Source of the DNA: Saxidomus purpurata
Lineage: Eukaryota > Mollusca > Bivalvia > Venerida > Veneridae
Assembly (NCBI GenBank): GCA_022818135.1
Contig: JAFMSR010000008.1
Span: 26,481,073-26,545,072 of the forward strand
Length of the DNA: 64,000 bases
Direction: 5' to 3'
Shown here: in pieces, positions 13,094 through 25,252 of the stretch
How the letters are laid out: every line of letters starts with the position of its first letter
How positions within the stretch are numbered: the first letter of the stretch is position 1
Program-made: the position numbers and the translations under genes
Notes under the pieces: model-generated
Databases searched by the model: none
Told to the model about the DNA's origin: nothing
The model's input: only the letters and a program-made list of their open reading frames with translations

Positions 13094-16000
13094 TTTCCAC
13101 ATTCACAGTTCCAAGCATGACTTTAAATTAAATTAAAATGAATTAAATGCCTTTGTATATAAGCTTCTAAAGTCTGTCCCACTCAATCGGTAGACTTCGA
13201 TTAAATTTCGAATATGCACATGACATAAATATTAAATACACCAGCATCACTGGAACATTAATATCTCCAGGCCACTTTTTCATTTTTTTGATTAACTTGA
13301 TATTTTAGTCAAAATTTGATTTTTTTGTGATTTTCCCCATAGGCCGTAATGTTAATGACGCGACGTCGCTGAATCCAATATGGCGGCGCCCGTTACGTCG
13401 CTATCGGGGATAAAATCAAAGTTAGCGACGTCAGTTTTTATATGACGCTAACGCGTTCTACAAAACATTTGCAACGTCTTTATATGAGCTTTTTCCGGGT
13501 TGCTGAAGCCGTCGTGTTGATTACTGAGGAATGATTTTAATCATTTGCCGTGTAATTTAGACACAGGAAATTTAGGTTTAATAAAAGTTACTTAAGCTTC
13601 TATATTTACCAACAAAGGGATGCCAAATATGTATTTCACTCAAAGCCAATATAGATCTTCTAAATCAATTTTCAAAGGACGATCGTTATGTGACGATAGA
13701 TGAATACGCAGCCTTGAATAAACAATAAAATAGCAACAAACAAAGATTTTCCGATCGATTTGCACCACTTGCAACTTCAATCTCGCACAAATCCTAGAAT
13801 GAAAGTGTCAAGTGTCTGACCCCCTGCGCCAATACATACATGTAGCCTACGTTCAGGTCGAAAGTTTACACAATAGCCTGTGGCGCGTGCTTCAAAAGCA
13901 CGGCGGGAAACCAATTATAGAGGGAATGCATGACGAGCCGACATGTACATCCCGACTTCTCGCAACACACTGAATTAATGATTTAGATACAATAACTCAC
14001 TTTGACGATGTTGTGCTTCTCAAACCGCTTTAGGGAATCGGGTGGGGAAGATGACATGGGAAATTAGAGTTGACCTACTGTCTACTTTAGTACCTACAGT
14101 CGTGTACGTCACGCGTATTTCGGATTTGCTATTCTTTGTTTTCCATTTCAATGTAAGATAGGATCATACACTTGAACACAGCATCACGCGTGGAAGAAGA
14201 ATACATGTATATCAGTCTTTATGGTGCATCGACGGAACCCACAGTTAATTCCTGCCGCTTCTCTCCGGTCATATATTTAATGGGTAATGAATAGCCTGGG
14301 TTACCGAGGATGCTATGCAGAGGTGTCATTCCTTTGCGATCCACCTTCATTAGGGCGAGCGATCGAAATAATTCTCCAACTAATATATAGATCTACATGG
14401 TAACAGAAATGTGAAACAGTCAGTTTTAAGCTGGTCACTCGGAATGATAATTTTCTATCACAATCATGTCGGTAACATGACCGAAACTAAGCTATGATTT
14501 TTCATGGGGGAAGGGTGCGAAATTAAGTCGAGTGATTTCTACATATTTATTTATGCGCGATTTCGACACTTCCGCCATTTCACTGGCACCCTTAGAGCGT
14601 CCCACAGACATGTATACTCCAAGAATTCGAGGACGAATTCTAGTTAGGAGGGGATGAATGTAGTAGAGGTATAGAATCTACTTCCTTGCCATTGAGCTAG
14701 CTTTTTTGGCGAGGTGGTAGAGGATCCGCGTAGGGTCATACATAGTTGTTAGCATAGCTACGTCGTATATTAGAGCACTGACGGAATGTTCAGCGCTAAT
14801 TACAGAAACCATACTATTCTTAATAACCAGTTGACCAGCGATGATTTAATTTTTTTAAGTATGGGATGAGTTTTGGACACAATAGTTATATTGGTATGTA
14901 ACGATCTATAGATCTATAAATAGACATTAAATGTGATATTCTATGTAAATTGTCTCATCCAGTCCTCGAGGTTTTAAGTGCTAGATAACTAAACACAAGA
15001 AAGATCATGTACGTTTATCGGCTCTATAGGCATTACAAATGTTTAGTTGCTCGCCGTGAGTTCTATTAATGTAGTGACGTCAGCAATTACGTAATATACT
15101 CACATCAGTAGGTACATGTAGTAACCTAAATAGTTAACGGACGCCATTTTTATGTATAGATGTATGTAAAGACCATCAACTATTAGGAATGTTGTGATTC
15201 AAAGGGATGTGATTGGATTCCAGTTTCAACTGGAGTAAATACATAGGATAAGGATTTCATCAAGTGACGGGTCTTTTTTTCGTGGTATGCTTTTGAAACA
15301 CTGAAATATTAACTAGTGTTTCAATAATATCCCACGGTTGTTTACCCGGAGATCGGTGTGTAGGAAACTAGGAATTACAGTAGATCATTCAACGCATGTT
15401 TATAAAACTCTGTAGATCTACTTGAAAATATACTATTTTTATAAGTAAGTGATGCTAAGCTTGCTCGTGAAAGACGGGAAGTATGTGGACAAGCCGGTCT
15501 AGTTCTTCGTACTTTGAACAAAGAACATAAATCACCGTAAGTTTTTTTTATATAGCTATACATAAATTAAATTTTCAATTAGCATTCACAATTTGGAGAC
15601 ATTCCCAGAGATTTTAGGAATAAGGACACGTGCATTTTCGTGTACATCATCCAAAACAAAGATGGCGTCGAAAATACACAATGGACATCTGCCATAGAGA
15701 AACTTTATATGAGGATAACAAGAAAACCAAGGAACCGAGCGAAAAATCCTTTAAATTTGGGAGGGTGACTTTTTCATAGATTATCAAACAGGTATTTATT
15801 TTTAGCTGTGTTGTCCAAAAGTACCTTTTCCAGGCCAAAGTTGAGTTTCCCATTGGGATGGGACAGACTTTAGAGATTTTCTCGATTAACGTATACTTCT
15901 TTCTATAGTCATTAGGATTTTGTAACAATTACCTGGACAAATCTTACATTAAAATATTCAAATCATTCTTTTACACTCTTTTCCGGATCAATTTCACGCA

Positions 16001-17452
16001 CACCGGATTATTGCTTCAGTAAAATCCAATCGAAAATACGTTATTTAAACATAGTAAAACGTGTATCTTATTCGTCCATTACAAGCAAGATAAATAAACA
16101 CTGAAATACCACCAGCTTTGTATAATGCCACCAGGAAGTAGATTACACTTTCAAACTAGTGACATTGTTCTGGACATATTTTACATTTGGATGTTGTACA
16201 GACTAATGGTAGAAGTAATTTGAATCGAACAAATACTTCAGCACAAAGTTTTTCTATAATTATAACGTAATAATGAGGAGCATGAAAAAACACTTATGTT
16301 AGCCAAGTTACTGACGCTTTTCTAATCTTTTATGCTTGTAAAGGAAGATCATGGGTTGTTGGTGATTAAAAAACGTGATACATCTAAAGTATCTCAAAAA
16401 TTAAAAAAAACAACAGTTTTTTTTAAAAATGTCACACGTGTTGATAAATGGTGTATACCAACTCCCGACAGTTAAAATCTTCTTTTTATTTCTTTAACGT
16501 ATGTAGAAGTTTTCCTTCTAAGTTCTACAAAGATTTTAACCAATACTTATTGAATAAAGTCAAACATACCATTCATCATTTACTGTCATAAGGCAATACC
16601 TACCTGTCATACATGTAAACGAGAAATGCAGTATTAAGACAGTTATAATTGAGGATTTATCAAATAATGGCGACAAATCAAAATGAAAAAGAAAACAAGA
16701 GAGGCCTTTCTTTATTTCGAAAATGCTGATTTTTGCTACATATTTAGTAGTTTTCTACTAAAATGATGACCAGGTAACTGAATGAATTATAACTCGTTAG
16801 CCTTAGAATTGTACATCATTACCAGTTGAAGGGTGAAAGTAATTTTCAGTAAAACTGGCCATGCGTTCAAAAACAGACTGTGTGTTTGATTTACTGAAGA
16901 AAAACTAAGTAATTCCTGCGTATAGAATGTCAGTATTTTACGTATAAACTATGAATGAAATTTTTTTAATTACTATTGTATAAGGGATGCAGAATTGTTG
17001 TGTAGTTGTTATAACATTTTCAGAAGGCAGAACAAATATTACATAATTTCATGCAATATTTAACTGGAAAATTCAATTCTATGTCGATTGGTGGAATCGC
17101 TAACTACCTATTCAAGCGTTCATGTATTATTGATACCTTGTTCTTGCATAAGTAAGTCTTAAAAAGATTACATCTACCGCTCCTCTTACTGTTTTAATCA
17201 AGTTATGAGCATAACGATGACAGCAATCAGCACTAGAGACGCTCCGTATAGCCTTAACATTTAAAAGCTTTTACATACAAGTAATTTTTAAGAGTTTCCG
17301 GAACAACATAACGAGAGGCAGTAACTAATCAATGACGTGTCATTCGTATTGAACATTATGACATCTTTAATCTGGGGTAATAAATTAGAAATTTAAGACC
17401 TTTAACGCGGGATGATCAATATTTAAACGTTGCAGTTCTTCTCCTTCCCATT
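13094..17452. other. Non-coding DNA upstream of BIR copy A
   Basis: Nothing coding could be supported over 4.3 kb. Open frames are short, without motifs or credible splice sites. GC-richer patches at 13360-13460 and 14450-14600 have no identifiable content. Confidence 0.45.
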
Positions 17453-18318
17453 TTATGCCCCCGAAGGGTGGCATATTAAAATCGCACCGTCCGACTGTCC
17501 GTCCGTCTGTCAGTGCGTCCGACCTTATATATTTTCGTGTCCAGGTTGTAACTTTGTCATGCATTGAAAGCTTTTGAAATAACTTGGCACAAATGAAGGT
17601 GTGTCGCGTGCAAGACTCATGGCCAAACCTCAAAGGTCAAGGTTACACTTAGAGTTTGAAGGTAATGGAATCCTCTATATATGCACACATTCGTGTCCGG
17701 ACTGTAACTTTGTCAGGCATGGAAGGATTTTAAAATAACTTTGCACAAATGTCAAGCACATCCAGACGACGTGTCGCGTGCAAGACCCACGTCCCTCCTT
17801 CAAAGGTCAAGGTCACACTTTGAGTTTAAAGGTAATGGAATCCCGTATATGCACACATTCTAGTCCGGACTATAACTTTGTCATTCATTGAAGGATTTTA
17901 AAATAACTTGGCACAATTTTTCAGCACATCAAGCCGACGTGTCGCGTGTAAGACCCACGTCCCTCCCTCAAAGGTCAAGGTCACACTTAAGAGTTTATAG
18001 GTAATGGAATCCTGCATATATGCATACATTTGTGTCTGGACTGTAACTTTGTCATGCATTGATTGATTTTAAGATAACTTGGCACAAATTTTCAGCACAT
18101 GAAGACAATATGTTGTGTCTAAAAACCACGTCCCTATCTCAAAGATCAAGGTCACACTTAGAGTTTGAAAATAATGGAATACTTTATGCATGGTAACTCT
18201 GTCATGCATTGATTGATTTTAAGATTACATGGCACAATTATTGGACACATGGAAAGGACACAGACTGTGAGACACCTCTTTCGGGGGCATTTGTCACTTG
18301 TGAGGGACAGCTCTTGTT
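17453..18318 (+). mobile_element. Helentron-like repeat with ~170-bp tandem units
   Basis: The 5' end TTATGCCCCCGAAGGG is mirrored near the 3' end by TTTCGGGGGCAT. A (GTCC)-rich tract follows the 5' end (17490-17525). Four to five units of about 170 bp share CTGTAACTTTGTCATGCATTGA, AACTTGGCACAAAT and CAAAGGTCAAGGTCACACTT. The 3' end carries a weak hairpin (TGTCAC...GGGACA) followed by GCTCTTGTT. Architecture matches the elements at 8041 and 60884, and the terminal CTCTTGTT is shared with the latter. Confidence 0.6.
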
Positions 18319-19777
18319 CTCGGATATATTCTGCCATGTATACAAGAGGTTATCGAGAATTAACCATACGGTTTCTATGACAGTAACTGTGATACAGGTT
18401 GATAAACGCACAATTCAATGTTCAATCATTATACGACCATTAATGAAAGTTGTATTTCATTTATACAAACAAAACATATTAAAGATTCATAATGTAACAA
18501 CAAGGCGGGGAGCGCCAACGAGCTCAGAATGACGTTTGCTTACGCTGTGCTTGGTATATTACTTTCTATTTATCTATTAGCACGAGAGGAAGCCACCAGG
18601 TGCTGAATTTTTTTATGTGAAACTGTTCTGGTGTTGTTTAATGTAGGGTTAACGCACATTTCTTCGTGTTATGACATCTGCAGAATCCCGAGGGTTTCTG
18701 CAGGCGTTATAACACGAAAAAAGGTTCCTTAACGTTATTCTAGCATAACGAAATCATAGAAATAAGAATTAAACGCTCTAACTGCTAAGACGTTCAACAA
18801 TGCGCGGGACAATGTCCGTGTTGTTTACGTCATATTTATGACGTCACTTGCGGTTTAAGCCCTGCACTGTTGACGCAGTGCTTGATGAAAGATTTGGAAG
18901 GCAGGTCCATTGTTTACTTGTAACGCGTATAAATGAAAACGGGTTATACAGCGCGAGAATCTCCCCGTTAACACACGTTTTTTTTTATCTTCCTGTTAAA
19001 ACACGGGCAAAATGGGCAAAAACAAAACATTTATGCTAGAATATACTGTCAAATTATACCCAGTTTCATAGTAAATCTCTAAATCTCCCGCATAGTGACC
19101 CGCTTGTCACTATTAACAACAGCCTTGTTTTGTAAAACCAACGCTGCGTCCGACAAACTCTCAATCGCCGATTCCACTCGAATTCTTGTGACATTATCAT
19201 TTTATCATCTTCCACGTTTAAGTAGTTGAGTACTCAAGTCAGTATAATAATTTTATAACAGTGATATCTGTGATACTGACAAATCCATTTTTGGCAACAC
19301 TTTACAATTTGTTAGTTTAGTGTTTGCTCTAACAGAAACGAGAATGACTGTGATATTTGTCAAACCACGTATGTGGCATCAGGGAATCTCACCAGAAACA
19401 AAAACAGTTACAAGCAACTTTACCCATTACTGATTATTCAGTCATGCGTCCCGGTCAGCTGTAAGACGGTTTCTATAGAAACGCTGAAAATCGTTTTCCG
19501 TGTTTCTGAGGAAGTTAAATTTTTCTAAAAGCTTGTATGACGAATTAGTGTTTATACGTACGAAAAATCAAATTTAAATTTTGAACGATATAACAAATAG
19601 CGCAACAATCCGGTTACATCTGGATCACCCCTCGTACATAAATATGATTTAGAATCAGTTGTAATCAACCAAAGCACGAACAAGATAAATAAAACACCTC
19701 CGACTTTCCAACACTTAGTTTGTTTCTACTTTTAGTATCAATAGCCTCTGTGAGGGAGATACCAAGTTTTCTTAAAA
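18319..19777. other. Non-coding DNA with one strong palindrome
   Basis: No gene was recognised. The one structured item is the palindrome at 18665-18716. Confidence 0.45.
18665..18716. repeat. Imperfect palindrome
   Basis: CGTGTTATGACATCTGCAGAA pairs with TTCTGCAGGCGTTATAACACG across a 10-bp loop (TCCCGAGGGT). It could form a long hairpin in RNA. No element ends were defined around it. Confidence 0.55.
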
Positions 19778-19874
19778 GTAGCGGCCTTCGTGATCGAGTG
19801 GTTAAAGTCGCAGACTTGAAATCACTGTAACCTCTCATTGATCGAGAGTCATGGGTTCGAGCCCAGCTACCGAC
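19778..19874 (+). tRNA. tRNA-Ser(UGA)-derived sequence, likely a SINE head or pseudogene
   Basis: Two features resemble tRNA-Ser: the anticodon region GCAGACTTGAAATC contains TGA in the right place, and a long variable arm (CTCTCATTGATCGAGAG) forms a hairpin as in class II tRNAs. The A box (TGATCGAGTGG) and B box (GGGTTCGAGCC) are intact. The T stem and acceptor stem are imperfect, so a functional tRNA is unlikely. Derivation from tRNA-Ser is inferred from the D-arm and anticodon sequence. Confidence 0.6.
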
Positions 19875-20464
19875 CATATCTCTTTATGTGAGAAAGTTGG
19901 CAGTATCTTACGGAGGATAGGAGTCTAGTTCTGCTTCTTCGCAGGGAGGATTGTAGGGTAAACAGTCCGTCTGTTAGATTGCCGAAACTACGGTTGGAAC
20001 GGGCGTTTAACTCCTACACCAACAACAGCTTAAAATCAGTGAGGTAGTTTCAGACAAAATAAGATTTACATGAAATGTTGACAACGGACGATTGACGCAG
20101 GACACCCCACCGATACCAGTTGCTCTTCTACATGTATGTGTACCTGAAACTTTTTACAAACAAGTCAAGGAAAAACCTTGTATAAGTAGATAGAATTATT
20201 TTAGCAATATGAATGCATTGTTGAATCATCATGCAATACATGCATATAATATTCAAATCATATGCATTTTTGAAAACAATTAGATTAAATTTAAATTGTA
20301 TCTTTTGGTGCAAGTTGCAATGCACTCAATAGTTCAGAATAAAAGGTGTATGTCATGTATATCAAAATGTATTTTATCTATCATGTCTTCAAATGGAAGG
20401 TTATATGAGAATTAACAAGTAATATCTTTAAAAAAAAAGATGGTCGACGTAGGTGACGTAATAA
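19875..20464. other. Non-coding DNA after the tRNA-like sequence
   Basis: Nothing recognisable. It may include the unconserved body of a tRNA-derived SINE, but no 3' tail or target duplication was found. Confidence 0.4.
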
Positions 20465-20761
20465 ACACATTTTGTGTTTCAGAAGGCTCCCGGGCAGTAC
20501 ACTGCTTATTCCGGTACCGAAACGCTAGCCAATAATCAATGACGCTAGATGTCCGGCCCCGGACAACACCTCGTTGAATACAAAAGTTGATCTTCGTACT
20601 GTCCAGAAACCTTGACATAACGTGTTCTGTTTTTTTTTTTTTTTTTTGCAACATGATTTATTATAAATAACTATAATATAAAAAAATATACACATTTTGT
20701 GTTTCAGAAGGCTCCCGGGCAGTACACTGCTTATTCCGGTACCGAAACGCTAGCCAATAAT
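20465..20761 (+). repeat. 72-bp perfect direct repeat around a T-rich insert
   Basis: The sequence from ACACATTTTGTGTTTCAG to CTAGCCAATAAT occurs identically at 20465-20536 and 20690-20761. The intervening 153 bp contains an 18-20-bp poly-T run. It could be a long duplication made during a repair or retroposition event, or a tandem duplication. Neither copy is coding. Confidence 0.75.
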
Positions 20762-21198
20762 TTGCAGATTCTGATTGGTCACATTATAACGAAGTTGGTT
20801 AGCAACGCGTCCATACCAACGGAAGTTCAAATCAAAAGTATACGACTACGTCGAAAAATAAACTTACAATGATTAAGTACAACAACGCTTGTCTACTTAA
20901 TTTTGAATACAAAACCTTTTTTTTTCTAGTGCCTTTAAAACCTTCTTATGCTTCATTTAAAATGCTTATTTCCGCTGATAACAAAACGTGGAAAACTTTT
21001 CAGAAAAAGTAGTCATGTAATATGAAACTGTCACCTCATCACAGAAACCCTGTGGTTAAACATACTTATTACTCGAGCGACTTTTGCGGTTAAGTACTGT
21101 CTTAATCTATAAATATCATCCACATCTAACTTAAAAAACTGATAAAGATTGAAGTGTCCATAGTAAATATATTTTTACTTCAATGTGTTTACATTGTA
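20762..21198. other. Non-coding DNA
   Basis: No feature recognised. Confidence 0.4.
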
Positions 21199-21367
21199 CA
21201 GTCAAACTTGTGAACAAAGACCACTGTCTGGAAGAAACCAAAGAGGAGTTTGTTGATAGGTGGTCTTTATTTACAAGTATCTACACAATATTTGAAAAGT
21301 GCATTTTTTTCTCCTTATTCGCAGGGTGGTCTTTTTTCGGAGGTTATCTTTAACACAGGTTTGACTG
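21199..21367. mobile_element. 169-bp TA-flanked MITE
   Basis: Termini CAGTCAAAC and GTTTGACTG are perfect inverted repeats with TA on both outer sides (21197-21198 and 21368-21369). Inside, AAAGACCAC and GTGGTCTTT form a second inverted pair. The signature is of the Tc1/mariner type. Confidence 0.65.
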
Positions 21368-22001
21368 TATATTCTGAATCAAGCAAAGCTCATTATATTA
21401 CACGTCTTATCATCTAAAAGCTTATCAAATTAAGAAGCCGGTTGTCAAAATTACAACTAAAATTACAATTAATGGTTTTCGGGTAGTAATATAACTTTCA
21501 AGATATGCTACGGACTGTTGCGTTATGATGTACTAGCCGCAAAATCTATCAGTATCATAAAACAGCTTTTCATGAACTTGCGGTTAAAGGGACATACCCT
21601 ATAACTGATGCCAAACTAAATAACCCCCAAAACATAAATAATAGAATATTTTGAAGTATTATAACTTAACCTAAAAGTTTCAGCTATGCATTCCCAGTCA
21701 TTATCGATAAAATCAGCGGTTTAAAATATACTGCAGTACCGTAAACCATTTAATAATCTATGTAGAGTTGTTGTTGTACAATTAATGGGTGGATGCGATT
21801 TATTACAGAAAGCCTCTATATATTGATTAAATCTGGTAAAATGAGGCATTTTTTGCCATAAGTTAGTCTTTGAAATTGTATTTAATCATCATTTTACGTT
21901 CATTGAACACATAATCTATGTTTCGAGAATATAATATGCTAGAAGTAGGGAGTGCCCCTTTAAAGTTTAATGTAATATAAAATTATTTTAAAAAACAGTC
22001 A
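21368..22001 (-). other. Downstream flank of decayed BIR copy C
   Basis: About 21485-21580 resembles the sequence downstream of the intact BIR gene (62325-62408): AATATAACTTTCAA..., TTGCGTT.TGATGT, then AAAACAGCTTTTCAT. The sequence continues across the BEL insertion into 54760. No exon is left on this side. Homology is by eye over about 90 bp. Confidence 0.45.
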
Positions 22002-22006
22002 AATGC

Positions 22007-22175
22007 TGTGGCGAACATACACATTTTACTTTATCACACTGAGAGAAAACACAACCTTTCAACGCCAACCTTTTTACTTTTTATTTCCGTTTTTTAACAC
22101 CTTTAAACAATTCTTTAAACACTTTATACTTTTAACATAATCCAGCTTTTGACTTTTCTGAAACTAACAACAATT
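22007..22175 (-). repeat. 3' LTR of the BEL element, outer part (split LTR)
   Basis: Matches 54364-54532 with a handful of substitutions, then stops abruptly at AACTAACAACAATT, where the large element begins. The other part of this LTR is at 42457-42679. Confidence 0.93.
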
Positions 22176-22186
22176 TTTTTCACATA

Positions 22187-24350
22187 AAAGTGCATCCATT
22201 TTAAAAAGGGACTGTCCAATCAGTCCCTTTTTAATTGTGTATTTGCTCAGTTTTTCATTATAAAAAATTGGTGAATTTTGAATATCTATTAGTACAAAAG
22301 AACAAAAACAGCGTTTCCAGTTCAATGTTTTTATATTTCATACACCATTTTTACACAGTTTGTTCAGCCAGCTTAACAATTTCATACAATTAAACAGTTC
22401 AAACCTGATTAACAATTTCATACATTTTAATGGTAAACATATACAAAGAGCCAACCTCAATGGTAGAATTATTGAAAATGTTATGCTGGCTTAACAAACT
22501 AAACAGTTGAAACCTGATTACAGTAACAGATTCAAACAGACCACAGATAAACAAATTGAAAAAGACCAAATGTTATGCCTACTTAACATTTAAAACTAAT
22601 TAGAATTTTGAACAATGTTATGCCAGCTTAACCAAGTATTCAGTCCATTTCTATTTACTTTACTGATTGACCAAATGTTAGGCCAGCATAACTTTAAGGA
22701 ACAAAGAATTCTGAATAATGTTATGCTGGCTTAACAAACCTCATTATTACCAGAATTCTTTCAACTGATTGAAAAAGACCAAATGTTATGCTGACTTAAC
22801 ATTTAAAAACAAATGAGTACTTAAAAAATGTAATAGCAGCTTAATAAAGTTTCCAGTTCATTTCTATCAGAAATTTTCAACTTTTCTGAATGACCAAATG
22901 TTATGCCAGCATAACTTTAAGGAACAAAGAATTCTGAAAAATGTTATGCTGGCTTAACAAACTTCATTATTACCAGAATTCTTTCAACTGATTGAAAAAG
23001 ATCAAATGTTATGCCGGCTTAACATTTAAAACAAACGAGTACTTAAAAAAATGTAATGGCAACTTAATAAAGTTTCCAGATCATTTCTATCAGACATTTT
23101 CAACTTTTCTGAATGACCAAATGTTATGCCAGCATAACTTTTAGGATGAAAAGAATTCTGAAAAATGTTATGCTGGCTTAACAAACCTCATTATTGAAAC
23201 AAATCAGAATTCTTTCAACTGATTGAAAAAGATCAAATGTTATGCCGGCTTAACATTTATAACAAATGAGTTTTTTGAAAAATGTTATGCCGGCTTAACA
23301 AAATTTTCAGTCCATTACTATCAGACATTTTCAACATTTCTGAATGACCAAATGTTATGCCAGCATAACTTGTTCGAAAAAGAATTCTGAAAAATGTTAT
23401 GCTGGCTTAACAAACCTCATTATTGAAACAAATCAGAATTCTTTCAACTGATTGAAAAAGATCAAATGATATTATAACAAATGAGTTTTTTGAAAAATGT
23501 TATGCCGGCTTAACAAAATTTTCAGTCCATTACTATCAGATATTTTCAACATTTCTGAATGACCAAATGTTATGCCAGCATAACTTGTACCACAAAAGAA
23601 TTCTGAAAATGTTATGCTGGCTTAACAAACCTCATTATTGAAACAAATCAGAATTCTTTCAACTGATTGAAAAAGATCAAATGTTATGCCGGCTTAACAT
23701 TTATAACAAATGAGTTTTTTGAAAAATGTTATGCCGGCTTAACAAAATTTTCAGTCCATTACTATCAGATATTTTCAACATTTCTGAATGACCAAATGTT
23801 ATGCCAGCATAACTTGTACCACAAAAGAATTCTGAAAAATGTTATGCTGGCTTAACAAACCTCATTATTGAAACAAATCAGAATTCTTTCAACTGATTGA
23901 AAAAGATCAAATGATATGCCTGTTTCACATTTATAGCAAATGAGTATTTTGAAAAATGTTATGCCGGCTTAACAAAATTTTCAGTCCATTACTATCAGAC
24001 ATTTTCAACATATCTGAATGACCAAATGTTATGCCAGCATAACTTGTACCACAAAAGAATTCTGAAAAATGTTATGCTGGCTTAACAAACCTCATTATTG
24101 AAACATACCAGAATTTTTTCAACTAGTTGAAAAAGATCAAGCATTATGCTGGCACCAAATGTTATGCCAGCTTAACATCTATTAAAAAATTCTGAAAAAG
24201 TAATTCTTTGATGCAAAATACACAAACATATTAGTATCTAAATCTGAAGCTTCATGTTATGCTTGTAAAATGTTATGCAGACTTGACCAAATTTTCAGAT
24301 GATACCTGAATTAGAAATTATCATGTTATGCCGCATTAACACTTTAAGCA
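22187..24350 (+). repeat. Left inverted end of the 20-kb element: ~228-bp tandem array with palindromic boxes
   Basis: The phrase TTATGCTGGCTTAACAAAC recurs near 22480, 22718, 22941, 23167, 23396, 23610, 23838 and 24068, giving a period of about 228 bp. Each unit holds about four near-palindromic boxes of 16-20 bp (GTTATGCCAGCATAAC, GTTATGCCGGCTTAAC, GTTATGCTGGCTTAAC) roughly 50-60 bp apart. The distal end has a perfect hairpin, AAAAAGGGACTG (22203-22214) against CAGTCCCTTTTT (22221-22232). Such box arrays at transposon ends usually bind transposase; that role is inferred here. Confidence 0.85.
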
Positions 24351-25252
24351 TAATAATCCTTGAAAAAATCTCTACTACACAAATTTCTCTGTAAAATATT
24401 AGATTATGATAATGATTCAGACATATAATGCCTAATATTAAAGCTGCTTAGCTCTAAGTTTATATTTTTAAAATGACATACTAAAATATGAAACGTGAAA
24501 TTTCTTGCAAAATACAACGGACAAAAAATCTAGATTGGAATTTGAGAAAACCTGTTGCAAATGTTGATGAGCTGGCATTTACGACACTGCTACACTATAT
24601 ATTAATATAAGATTTTCAAAACCATTTGTAATGCTTTATAATTAGGAAGCATATAATTTATACTTTACATTAATTAATACCGTAACCTTTTACTTGGCTA
24701 TGTACAAGAATATGTTCATAAAAGAAAATACACAATCCTATTTCAATACTTATCAATAAATGTAGTTAACAATTAACTTATTGATGGAAGGAATATCCCA
24801 CTGTAGATTTTCTAAACTTCTTAGGGCTTTGTAACCCAGAAGACTTTAAATGCAAATATTCAAGTGAGAAAATAGCAGGAGCAAAAGTTTAGCAAATAAT
24901 TTTATACTTTATATACTTTAATTGGCCATAAAACAAAAGTTACACCTGCAGTATAGTTATAATGATGGCTAATATGAGCTCTTAGCGAAACAAAATATAA
25001 GAGAAACAAATATTAGTTCGACATAACTATATAAAAGGATGCAGAAGTTGCTTCTTTTCCTTCCATTATTAAGGAATACAATAATACATAAAAATTGTGA
25101 CAACATACACATTGTGACTGTGAAAATGAGTTCTGATGAGAAAATAATCACACATTTTCTTTGAAATGTTTTCTTGAAGTGTGAAGAATGTTGACTTTGA
25201 ATTTAAAAATTCAAGTGAATCTACCCACTACTTTTACTATTTCATAGTATTT
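24351..25252. other. Non-coding DNA downstream of the DUF7869-like gene
   Basis: AT-rich, with no exon recognised. It may hold the 3' UTR of the minus-strand gene; no polyadenylation site was assigned. Confidence 0.4.

Noticed and set aside
23667..23855. Open frame with repeated KCYAGLT words
   Set aside because: Translation of the box array at the left end of the 20-kb element; not a gene.
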